From an uncultured Eubacteriales bacterium (GTDB taxonomy: Bacteria > Bacillota > Clostridia > Oscillospirales > Oscillospiraceae), in the NCBI GenBank assembly GCA_900545925.1, contig URAZ01000043.1:1-28131 (forward strand): 28,131 nt of DNA. Reading direction: 5' to 3'. Below, one piece after another: positions 14,184 through 21,162 of this stretch. The number at the start of each line of letters is the position of its first letter. The first letter of the stretch is position 1. The notes beneath the pieces were generated by a model that saw only the letters and a program-made list of their open reading frames with translations, was not told where the DNA came from and ran no database searches. The position numbers and the translations under genes are program-made.

Positions 14184-14568
14184 TTCTCACGAAACAAAGC
14201 GGGGGATCCGTGCTGGCGACAGCGTTGGTCAGCTATGGGAATGGTATCTGGAACAGCAGCTGGATGGATTGGTCACAAGGAACGGAAAAGAAGAATCCAA
14301 GCAGAATCAGGACAAGCAGCAGTTTGCACTGATTCCATATGTCCTTTCCTACACACAGGATGGCGGCCTTTTGACGAGTATTACAATTTCTGCACCAGAA
14401 TGAGTATGTTCAACGAGGAACGGATATTTTTTCGAGGCATGGCTGGATGAAGAAAACCGCATCGTATCTTTTCACAAAATTCCAGACAGCCGGTATTACA
14501 GCGCAGAAGAACACGATTTCTGGCAGATGATCATCGACCTGATTTTGGCCGGATACCGTGTGCAGTAA
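14170..14568 (+). pseudogene. Degenerate extension of the XRE regulator, frameshifted at least twice
   Basis: From about 14170 a shifted frame reads LLDDSHETKRGIRAGDSVGQ, LWEWYLEQQLDGLVTRNGKE and GGLLTSITISAPE before a stop near 14403. A further frame then reads EAWLDEENRIVSFHKIPDSR, HDFWQMIIDLILAGYRVQ and stops at 14568. The residue composition looks protein-like, and together with the XRE ORF it would give a protein of about 265 residues. Shifts near 14165-14170 and 14405-14435 explain the break. I cannot name the domain. Confidence 0.6.
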
Positions 14569-14585
14569 AGCGTAGATTTTTTAGA

Positions 14586-14625
14586 AAGCAGCTTGCAAGT
14601 TTTCAGGCTTGCAAGCTGCTTTTCT
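14586..14625. terminator. Strong intrinsic terminator, probably bidirectional
   Basis: AAGCAGCTTGCAAG (14586-14599) and CTTGCAAGCTGCTT (14608-14621) form a perfect 14-bp stem with an 8-base loop, followed by TTCTCT on the plus strand and TTTCT on the minus. It ends the XRE locus and may also end trpXYZ transcripts arriving from the right. I see no gene in the remaining stretch 14626-14852. Confidence 0.8.
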
Positions 14626-14852
14626 CTGTAAACGCAGAGTTGCTTCATCCACCTCTGCACCTGCTGATATTCCTTCGATTCCTACGCACTTTTTCGTACA
14701 ACCCCCTCGCAAAGTTCCAAGACTGCCCGCTTCGCGGCTTTGTCCTGCATCTGATATTGACGGCAGACTACAGGCGTTTCGTCCGGAGAATCTTTCGCAC
14801 AGAGGGATAATCGAAAATATAGTATACGGCAGAACCTCAGCTGCCGCGGGGT

Positions 14853-15638
14853 TCAGGAAAGCAGAATGCGGTCGTTGTCCAGCGCTTTGCCAGTGCCAGA
14901 TCTGAAGCGTTTGAGCAGGTCGTCCACATCCATATGTGTGCGTTCTTCACCGCTGACGTCCAGAATGATCTGGCCTCCGTTCATCATCAGCGTCCGATTA
15001 CCGAGCGCGAGCGCGGCGCGCATATTATGCGTCACCATCAGGCAGGTCAGCTTCTGTTCAGCCGCGATGCGCGTGGTCATGGCAAGAATTTTCTCTGCTG
15101 CGGCAGGATCGAGTGCCGCGGTGTGCTCATCGAGCAGCAGGAGTTTCGGCCTGGCGATCGTCGCCATCAGAAGCGTCAGCGCCTGCCGCTGACCGCCGGA
15201 CAGAAGCCCCACCGGCTGCCGCAGCCGATCCTCCAGTCCCATATTCAGTTCGCGCAGCTGCACGCGGAAGCACTCGCGGTCCCGGCGGCTGATATGCCCC
15301 AGCCAGCCGCTGCGGCCGGCGGCCAGCGCGAGATTTTCCTCGATCGTCATGCCCGGCGCGCTGCCGCGCATCGGATCCTGAAACAGACGGCCGATGATCT
15401 TTGACCGCCGGTACTCCGGCAGGAGCGTCACATCCTGTCCGTCCAGCAGAATTTCGCCGCTGTCCGTCAGGAAGCTGCCGCTGATGGCGCCGAACAGCGT
15501 GGATTTTCCCGCGCCGTTTGCGCCGATGATCGTGATGAAATCCCCATCCGGCACGCTGAGCGACAACTCATGCAGGGCGCATTTTTCGTTGACCGTTCCG
15601 GGATTGAAGGTCTTGGAGATTTTCTTCAGTTCCAGCAT
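14853..15638 (-). CDS. trpZ: ABC transporter ATPase of the tryptophan importer (TrpZ-like)
   Basis: 261 residues, a single ATPase domain: Walker A GANGAGKST (39-47), Q-loop Gln87, signature LSGGQ (146-150), Walker B LLLLDE (166-171) and switch His204. The ATG at 15638 lies 5 bases behind the permease stop, with AGGCTGAG upstream. The stretch GRLFQDPMRGSAPGMTIEEN is typical of the ATPase partner of this permease and binding-protein type. It powers uptake through the trpY permease. The substrate is inferred from the T-box specifier ahead of the operon. Confidence 0.85.
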   Translation of the reverse strand: MLELKKISKTFNPGTVNEKCALHELSLSVPDGDFITIIGANGAGKSTLFGAISGSFLTDSGEILLDGQDVTLLPEYRRSKIIGRLFQDPMRGSAPGMTIEENLALAAGRSGWLGHISRRDRECFRVQLRELNMGLEDRLRQPVGLLSGGQRQALTLLMATIARPKLLLLDEHTAALDPAAAEKILAMTTRIAAEQKLTCLMVTHNMRAALALGNRTLMMNGGQIILDVSGEERTHMDVDDLLKRFRSGTGKALDNDRILLS

Positions 15639-15643
15639 CTGTC

Positions 15644-16564
15644 TCAGCCTGCCTTTCTCTGCATCCTGCGCCGGAGAACCGGCAGCCGTGTTCTGAGGTA
15701 TGGAATCGAAATCGCAAGCACGACGATGACCGCCGACACCAGCTTCAGCATAAACGCCGGCATATCCAGCCGCAGCGCGACGGTATAGACCAGCCGGAAG
15801 ACCACCGCGCCCAGAACCGCACCCACCGCGCGCAGAAAGATTCCGCCGCGGCCGAGAATCGTGCTGCCGATCAGCAGCGAGGCCAGCGCGATGGTGACCA
15901 TACCCTGCCCGATGTTGATATCCGCCGCCTTCTGATACTGCGCGAGCAGGCAGCCGGACAGCGCCGTAAAGCTGCCCGCGATACACAGGCCGACCGTAGT
16001 GGTCATGGCCGGGTTGATGGACGACGAGCGCACCATGTCGGGATTATTGCCGGTCGCGCGGATGGCGAGGCCCATGCGGGTGCGAAGGAACAGCGTCAAA
16101 AGCAATACGATCAGCACCACTGCCGCAAGCACGGTCAGCAGCTTATACTGCCCAGCGAGCGGCGTACCGGCCAGCGCAGTTTTCATGAGCGAAAACACCG
16201 TTTGCGTCTTGTTGAGACTCAGAAGCGACGCGCCGTCCATAATGGCAATGTTGATGGAGTACAGCGCCGTATTGACGATGATCCCGGCAAGCAGACTGTT
16301 GACGCCCATGCGCGTCTGCAAAACAGACACGACCAGCCCGGACACCAATCCCGCGCCCATCGCCGCAAAAACGGCCAGCACCGGATGGCCCGCCATGGCT
16401 GTGACCGCGCCGGTCACAGCGCCGAGCGTGAAGCAGCCGTCCGTAGACAGGTCGCAGACGTTCAGCATCGTGTAACTCAGATACAGCGCCAATACGGTCA
16501 CAGAGCAGATAAGCCCAAGTTCCAGCGCTGTCTGTATCAGTCCCAGAACACTCGATAGATCCAT
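15644..16564 (-). CDS. trpY: ABC transporter permease of the tryptophan importer (TrpY-like)
   Basis: 306 residues with eight or more hydrophobic segments, of the BPD_transp_2 type (related to branched-chain amino-acid and ribose permeases). Family-like stretches are YTMLNVCDLSTDGCFTLGAV, GLVVSVLQTRMGVNSLLAGI, LRTRMGLAIRATGNNPDMVR and IGSTILGRGG. The ATG at 16564 is preceded by GAGGAACC. It lies between binding protein and ATPase, the usual trpX-trpY-trpZ order. Confidence 0.85.
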   Translation of the reverse strand: MDLSSVLGLIQTALELGLICSVTVLALYLSYTMLNVCDLSTDGCFTLGAVTGAVTAMAGHPVLAVFAAMGAGLVSGLVVSVLQTRMGVNSLLAGIIVNTALYSINIAIMDGASLLSLNKTQTVFSLMKTALAGTPLAGQYKLLTVLAAVVLIVLLLTLFLRTRMGLAIRATGNNPDMVRSSSINPAMTTTVGLCIAGSFTALSGCLLAQYQKAADINIGQGMVTIALASLLIGSTILGRGGIFLRAVGAVLGAVVFRLVYTVALRLDMPAFMLKLVSAVIVVLAISIPYLRTRLPVLRRRMQRKAG

Positions 16565-16591
16565 GATGGTTCCTCTTTCTTTTTTAAGCGC

Positions 16592-16618
16592 CCGAAGCCG
16601 GCCTCATACCGGCTTCGG
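16592..16618 (-). promoter_or_regulatory. Intercistronic hairpin between trpX and trpY
   Basis: CCGAAGCCGG and CCGGCTTCGG form a perfect 10-bp stem with a 7-base loop. It is not followed by a T-run on the minus strand, so it is more likely to stabilise the upstream message or limit read-through than to terminate fully. Confidence 0.6.
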
Positions 16619-16643
16619 ACAATTTGTCTGTTCGTCGCCCCGA

Positions 16644-17738
16644 TTACGAGAAACTCTCCGCCGTCGTCAGCGTGGTAATCTTGGTGCAGTACGGCTCGAA
16701 CGCCTTGCTGACCACGTCAAAATCAATGCCAAGCGCCGCGCAGGTCTCGGTGTTGATGGCAGCCGTGCCGTTGTCAAAGGTCTTGACCGGCGTAGCCGCA
16801 GGATCGGCACCGTTCAGCAGGATATCCGCGATCATGTCCGCCGTTTCACGGCCAAGGTTTGCGTAGTCAACGCCGTATCCGAGGAACGCACCGTTCAGCG
16901 CGAAGGAATCTGCGCCGGTGTACTGCGGGATGCCTGCGTCGATGAACGTCTCGTAGATGGCAAGTTCGGCTTTCATGATGGAGTTATCGGTCGGGGTAAA
17001 TACTGCGTCAACACCGTCTGCGACCATGGCCTGCGCGGCCAGCATGACTTCGTCGGCTGTGCTGCCGGTGTGCTCGACGTATGCGATGCCCTTTTCGTCC
17101 AGATATGCCTTGGCGCTGGCAATGGCCGCCGTCGAGGAATCCTGACCGGCATCATACAGAAGGCCGATCTTTGCCGCATCCGGGTTGGCCGCAAAGATCA
17201 GATTCATAACGGCTGCGGTATCCAGATAGTCGGAGGTTCCGGTCACGTTGCTGCCCGGTGCTTCCAGCGACTGCACGAGTCCTGCGCCAACCGGGTCGGA
17301 AACAGCGGCAAACACAACGGGCGTCCGGCTGTCTTCCGTGGCCGTCTGCATGCGCATGGCGACGGGGGTAGCGACGCCGACGAGAAGATCCGCGCCGTTA
17401 CTCTGGAAGTTTGCGATGATCTGCTCCATCACGGTCGCGTCCGCGTTGCAGTTATCATAATCGACCGCAAACTGCACGCCGGTCTCCTCGCTGATCTCGG
17501 CAAGGCGTGTCTGGATGTTCTCAACGATCTGGTTGAGGGAAGCATCGTCCACATAGTTGCAGATGCCGATACGGAAGGTCTGCTGTTCGGCGTCCGGCAC
17601 AGTTGTCTGCTGCGTGGTCTGGGGTTCGGCCGCAGTGTCTTCGACGGGTTTCTGTCTGGCGGCGCAGGCCGTCGTGGTCAGCAGAACGGCAACGGTCAGG
17701 ATGGCTGCTGCAATTTTTTTCAGGTTCAGGTTCTTCAT
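16644..17738 (-). CDS. trpX: ABC transporter substrate-binding lipoprotein (TrpX-like, PF04392 type)
   Basis: 364 residues. A lipoprotein signal (MKNLNLKKIAAAILTVAVLL, then TTTAC) and a Thr/Glu/Gln-rich linker to about residue 53 are followed by a two-lobed binding domain: FRIGICNYVDDASLNQIVEN, VGVATPVAMRMQTATE, TPVVFAAVSDPVGAGLV, GTSDYLDTAAVMNLI and AVFTPTDNSIMKAEL. These are features of the ABC_sub_bind family to which TrpX belongs. GGAGG lies 8 bases before the ATG at 17738. It is the first gene after the tryptophan T-box and probably binds tryptophan outside the cell. Confidence 0.88.
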   Translation of the reverse strand: MKNLNLKKIAAAILTVAVLLTTTACAARQKPVEDTAAEPQTTQQTTVPDAEQQTFRIGICNYVDDASLNQIVENIQTRLAEISEETGVQFAVDYDNCNADATVMEQIIANFQSNGADLLVGVATPVAMRMQTATEDSRTPVVFAAVSDPVGAGLVQSLEAPGSNVTGTSDYLDTAAVMNLIFAANPDAAKIGLLYDAGQDSSTAAIASAKAYLDEKGIAYVEHTGSTADEVMLAAQAMVADGVDAVFTPTDNSIMKAELAIYETFIDAGIPQYTGADSFALNGAFLGYGVDYANLGRETADMIADILLNGADPAATPVKTFDNGTAAINTETCAALGIDFDVVSKAFEPYCTKITTLTTAESFS

Positions 17739-17826
17739 GGTGTGTTCCTCCATTTTTGGCGTTTCGCCGTTTGATTTTTCGGGTGGCGGATGGAGGGGCC
17801 GTTGCCGACGGCCGAATTTGGAGTAT

Positions 17827-17864
17827 AAAAAAACAGCCCCTTATCCCACATGGGACAAGAGCTG
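17827..17864 (-). terminator. T-box regulated intrinsic terminator
   Basis: CAGCTCTTGTCCCA pairs with TGGGATAAGGGGCTG around a 1-2 base turn, with one bulge, followed by TTTTTTT. It lies immediately after the T-box sequence, so the competing antiterminator can prevent its formation when uncharged tRNA is bound. Confidence 0.88.
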
Positions 17865-18116
17865 CACTCCTGCGATACCACCCAAATTGACGCTTACGCG
17901 TCCGCTCGCTTCTGCGTACCATCATACGCATCCCGGTGGATAACGGGTGGGCACCCGTCGGCTCCTACTTGCATCCGTCCGGATGGGTTCAGGCCGCCCT
18001 CAAAAGTCCATTCCCCTTACGCCGTTCCGCTGCACTCACACCGCCGGCAACTCTCTGACGCCCGGTTTTGTAAGGGTACTCCTCTTTCTCAAAGGTTTCA
18101 TTGGTATTTCGTTGTT
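17827..18116 (-). ncRNA. T-box riboswitch with tryptophan (UGG) specifier
   Basis: A leader of about 290 bases ends in the conserved T-box TTTGGGTGGTATCGC (17886-17872) and a terminator. Stem I is recognisable: 5' AGAGGAGTA, a helix CCCTTAC paired with GTAAGGG, a CAGAGAG bulge segment and a distal GTGAGTGCAGC, then GGGAATGGACTTTTGAG. The specifier position reads TGG (18010-18008), flanked as usual by GAA and AC. UGG pairs with tRNA-Trp. Uncharged tRNA-Trp would bind the specifier and the T-box bulge and allow read-through into trpXYZ, so the importer is made when tryptophan is scarce. Confidence 0.9.
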
Positions 18117-18122
18117 GGCGCT

Positions 18123-18151
18123 ATTATAGTCACGGCGCGGCTGGAAGTCAA
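18123..18151 (-). promoter_or_regulatory. Promoter of the T-box/trpXYZ transcript
   Basis: TTGACT (18151-18146), a 17-base spacer and TATAAT (18128-18123) on the minus strand give a strong sigma-A promoter. Transcription should begin near 18116, which matches the start of the T-box leader. Confidence 0.85.
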
Positions 18152-18216
18152 TCGTCAATTTAAACGAAAAAAGGACGGCGACAGGGCAGCAATTTCTGCA
18201 TTTGGATTTTGCGGGG

Positions 18217-18259
18217 CGCTCTCTGGCTTCCCCTTTGAAAAAGTAGGAGCCAGAGAGCG
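18217..18259. terminator. Hairpin after ilvE, possible terminator
   Basis: CGCTCTCTGGCT (18217-18228) and AGCCAGAGAGCG (18248-18259) form a perfect 12-bp stem with a 19-base loop, 21 bases beyond the ilvE stop. No T-run follows on the minus strand, so it may mark a processed 3' end rather than a classical terminator. Confidence 0.5.
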
Positions 18260-18280
18260 GATTGTGCAAAGCCTGTACCG

Positions 18281-19342
18281 TTATACAACGCAGGTCCAGC
18301 CGAACAGGTCAGGCCGGGTGCCCCACTGGATGCCGGTCAACTCGTCGTAGAGTCTCTGCGACAGCGCGCCGATGCGGTTCTGATTGACCTCGTATTTCTC
18401 ATTGTTCCACGCCAATTCTCCGATGGGCGAGATGACGGCTGCAGTACCGACGCACCATGCTTCCTCCAGCGTGCCGTTTTTTGCCGCCTCGAACAACTCG
18501 TCCACGCTGAGCAGCCGCTCCTCAACCGGGACGCCCCAACTCTTCAGCAGTTCGATGCAGGACTTTCTTGTGACGCCGCGCAGGATGGAGCCCGTCAGCA
18601 TCGGTGTGACGACGGTACCGGAAATCTTGAACATGACGTTCATGCCGCCGCCCTCTTCGACATACTTCCGCTCCACGCCGTCCAGCCAGAGGACCTGCGA
18701 ATAGCCCTTTTCCATCGCCTTATCACCCGCGCGGTTGGCTGCGGCGTAGTTGCCGCCGCATTTGGCCTCGCCCGTTCCGCCGCGCACCGCGCGCACGTCC
18801 TCCGTCTCGACCATGATCGGCACAGGTTTCAGACCGTCTGAGAAATAGCTTCCCGACGGAGACAGAATGATTGCAAACGTTGCCTCATGCACACCGTGCA
18901 GGGCAAGCGTAGGATCCGTAGAATACAGAAACGGGCGGATATAGAGCGAGGTACCGGGAGCAGACGGGACCCATACGGCATCCGTCTTTACCAACTCCCG
19001 GATCGCCTGCAGGCCGTCGCGCTCATCGATACGCGGCAGGCCCAGCCGGTCGCAGGAGCGGTTCAGCCGTGCGACGTTTTCCCAGGGTCTGAACAGCTGC
19101 ACCGCTCCATCCGGGCGGCGGTATGCCTTCAGGCCCTCGAAGACCTCCGTGCCGTAATGCAGAACGCTTGCTGCCGGGGAAATGCTGATCGGCCCGAAGG
19201 GTATGATGCGCGCGTTGTGCCACCCCTCCCGGTCTGTATAATCCATCAGAAACATGTGATCCGTGAACACAGAGCCGAAGCCGAGCCGGTCGGCGGGCGG
19301 CAGCTTGCCGGGATGTGCTGTTTTTGTTATGCTGATATGCAT
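18281..19342 (-). CDS. ilvE: Branched-chain amino-acid aminotransferase
   Basis: 353 residues, a class IV PLP aminotransferase of the longer BCAT type. Signatures are SISPAASVLHYGTEVFEGLK, AYRRPDGAVQLFRP, TSLYIRPFLYSTDP, GGTGEAKCGGNYAAANRAGD with the PLP Lys194, and EGGGMNVMF. It transfers the amino group of glutamate to 2-keto acids to make Leu, Ile and Val (reversible). Two ATGs are possible; AGGAGG is 8 bases from the one at 19342 but only 2 from 19348, so 19342 is chosen. It follows gltBD and the lactate-dehydrogenase remnant on the same strand. Glutamate synthase supplies the amino donor, which gives the cluster a metabolic logic. Confidence 0.93.
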   Translation of the reverse strand: MHISITKTAHPGKLPPADRLGFGSVFTDHMFLMDYTDREGWHNARIIPFGPISISPAASVLHYGTEVFEGLKAYRRPDGAVQLFRPWENVARLNRSCDRLGLPRIDERDGLQAIRELVKTDAVWVPSAPGTSLYIRPFLYSTDPTLALHGVHEATFAIILSPSGSYFSDGLKPVPIMVETEDVRAVRGGTGEAKCGGNYAAANRAGDKAMEKGYSQVLWLDGVERKYVEEGGGMNVMFKISGTVVTPMLTGSILRGVTRKSCIELLKSWGVPVEERLLSVDELFEAAKNGTLEEAWCVGTAAVISPIGELAWNNEKYEVNQNRIGALSQRLYDELTGIQWGTRPDLFGWTCVV

Positions 19343-19369
19343 CGTCATAGCCTCCTGTCTAAACGGTTT

Positions 19370-19826
19370 TTATAGTTTCTTGAGATGCTGCATATTGCGG
19401 CGGATGCCCTCGCAGCAGCTGTGGAATTGGGCCCGCTCTTCCTCGCTGAGCGGAAGTTCGATCACCTGCTCCACGCCGCTTGCCCCAAGGACGCACGGAA
19501 CGCCCGCGAACAGTCCCGTCTCGCCATACTCGCCGCAAAGTTCTGCGCTGGCTGGCATGATGGCTTTTTCGTCATGCAGCACAATGTGCGCCATCCGTGC
19601 CGCCGTTGTCGCAATGCCGTACTCGGTGCATTGTTTGCCGGAAAAAGTGACCCATCCGCCGCCGATGGACGCTTCTTGCAGCGCCATCCGGTCAAAGCGG
19701 AAGCGTTCATCTGTTTCCGCCCACGCATCCAGCGGCATACCGCGAAAACTCACGCAGGACCATGGCGCAAACTGCAGGTTTCCGTGTTCTCCCAGCATAT
19801 AGCAGGTAATGGATTTATCGTGTTCA
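19370..19826 (-). pseudogene. L-lactate/malate dehydrogenase, C-terminal half only
   Basis: About 150 residues up to a stop at 19370. The homology begins at DKSITCYMLGEHGNLQFAPW, corresponding to the catalytic-domain region with the active-site His (GEHG) of L-lactate dehydrogenases. It continues through GGGWVTFSGKQCTEYGIATT, ELCGEYGETGLFAGVPCVLG and the C-terminal helix. The N-terminal Rossmann half that binds NAD (about 150 residues) is missing. The fragment begins within a few bases of the gltD stop, in a different frame, with no ribosome binding site; an in-frame ATG at 19798 exists. It cannot be an active dehydrogenase. Confidence 0.85.
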
Positions 19827-21158
19827 AAGAATATTGGTGTAGCCCATAAGACTTGCGTCTGCCTGCGCAGCGGCCTGTTTGCCGCTGGCAGCAGCCAGCA
19901 CGACAAGCGACGCGCCGGAAGCCATATCGCCTGCTGTCAGGGCCGGCACGCCGGTCTTCCGGACGGCCTCATACGCATCCACAGACGCCGGTTCACACCC
20001 GGAAAAGCCGGAGGCAAGCAGCAGCAGATCACAGGGCAGCTGTTCGCCGCTTCCCTGCAGAATCACCGCATTTACAGAGTCGTCATCGCCGCAGACGAGC
20101 CGTTCAATCTGTGTCTCATAGCGCCGGATATCCGCGCCGAAGACAGCCTCCGCCTCCTCATGCGCATGGTCGCGTTTTTCTGTCCGCTCCGTGCGCGGCT
20201 TGCGGATCAGCTGCGTGATGGACCGGCAGCCCTGCCGCAGTGCAACGGAGATACAGTCCGAGGCGCTGTCGCCCGCACCGACCAGCACGACCTGCTTGCC
20301 GGACGCCGTTACGGCGGGTTCTGTTTTTTCAAGCAGGGACTGCGCCGAGGCACGCAGATAATCAAGCGCATAGAAAACACCGGCCGTTTCAGCAAACGGC
20401 AGCGGCCGCGGCTGCTGCGCGCCGCAGCAGAAGATCACAAGGTCAAACTGCGCAGCCAATTCCTCCGGGCCGATCTGCTTCCCGACACAACAGCTTGTCC
20501 GGAATCCGATGCCCTCACGTTTCATAAGCGAAATGCGGCGGGCAACAATCTGCTTCGGCAGTTTCATTTCCGGGATACCATAGATCAGAAGTCCGCCCGG
20601 AAGCGGGTCTTTTTCAAAAACCGTCACATGATGGCCACGGCGATTGAGATAATAAGCAGCGGAAAGTCCAGCCGGGCCAGAACCAATCACCGCGATTTTT
20701 TTATCCGAACGCGCGGCAGGCAGCATGGGCTGCATCAGATCGTTTTCAAAGCCATACTCAATGATAGAAAGTTCGTTTTCCCGAATCGTGACCGGCTGGG
20801 ACACCTGGCCGCAGACGCAGGCTCTTTCACACAGCGCCGGACAGACCCGGCCTGTAAACTCCGGGAACGGGCTTGTCTTCAGCAGCCGCTGCAGCGCGCC
20901 CTCATAATCCCCGTTCCAAAGAAGATCGTTCCACTCCGGGATCAGGTTATGCAGCGGGCAGCCGAGCAATACTCCCTCAAACGACACACCCGCCTGGCAA
21001 AACGGTACGCCGCAGTCCATGCAGCGGCCGGACTGCCGGCGGCGGTTCCGTTCAGACAGCGGCAGTTCGACCGGCGCATAGTCGCCTGTGCGCGCTGCTG
21101 CGTCGCGGAGCGGACAGTCAACACGCGTATAATCCAGAAATCCAGTCGGTTTTCCCAT
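19824..21158 (-). CDS. gltD: Glutamate synthase small subunit (NADPH-dependent GltD), compact variant
   Basis: 444 residues. An N-terminal iron-sulfur region has Cys46, Cys49, Cys54, Cys67 and a second set at Cys106, Cys110, Cys114. FAD binding is by GSGPAG (159-164) with LNRRGHHVTVFEK, and an NAD(P)H motif VLVGAGDSASD lies near residue 290. It takes electrons from NAD(P)H and passes them to GltB. Most GltD proteins have about 470-490 residues. The C-terminal region after the nucleotide-binding motif is short here, though the ending ASGKQAAAQADASLMGYTNI looks natural. The start is 4 bases behind gltB. Its TGA (19826-19824) lies at the junction with the dehydrogenase remnant. Confidence 0.9.
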   Translation of the reverse strand: MGKPTGFLDYTRVDCPLRDAAARTGDYAPVELPLSERNRRRQSGRCMDCGVPFCQAGVSFEGVLLGCPLHNLIPEWNDLLWNGDYEGALQRLLKTSPFPEFTGRVCPALCERACVCGQVSQPVTIRENELSIIEYGFENDLMQPMLPAARSDKKIAVIGSGPAGLSAAYYLNRRGHHVTVFEKDPLPGGLLIYGIPEMKLPKQIVARRISLMKREGIGFRTSCCVGKQIGPEELAAQFDLVIFCCGAQQPRPLPFAETAGVFYALDYLRASAQSLLEKTEPAVTASGKQVVLVGAGDSASDCISVALRQGCRSITQLIRKPRTERTEKRDHAHEEAEAVFGADIRRYETQIERLVCGDDDSVNAVILQGSGEQLPCDLLLLASGFSGCEPASVDAYEAVRKTGVPALTAGDMASGASLVVLAAASGKQAAAQADASLMGYTNIL

Positions 21159-21162
21159 GGCT

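Noticed and set aside
16563..17774. 403-codon plus-strand open frame opposite trpX
   Set aside because: The opposite strand has a lipoprotein signal, a binding-protein domain, a ribosome binding site and an upstream T-box.
18217..18259. Second riboswitch between ilvE and the T-box promoter
   Set aside because: It is only a simple 12-bp hairpin behind ilvE, with no conserved aptamer sequence.
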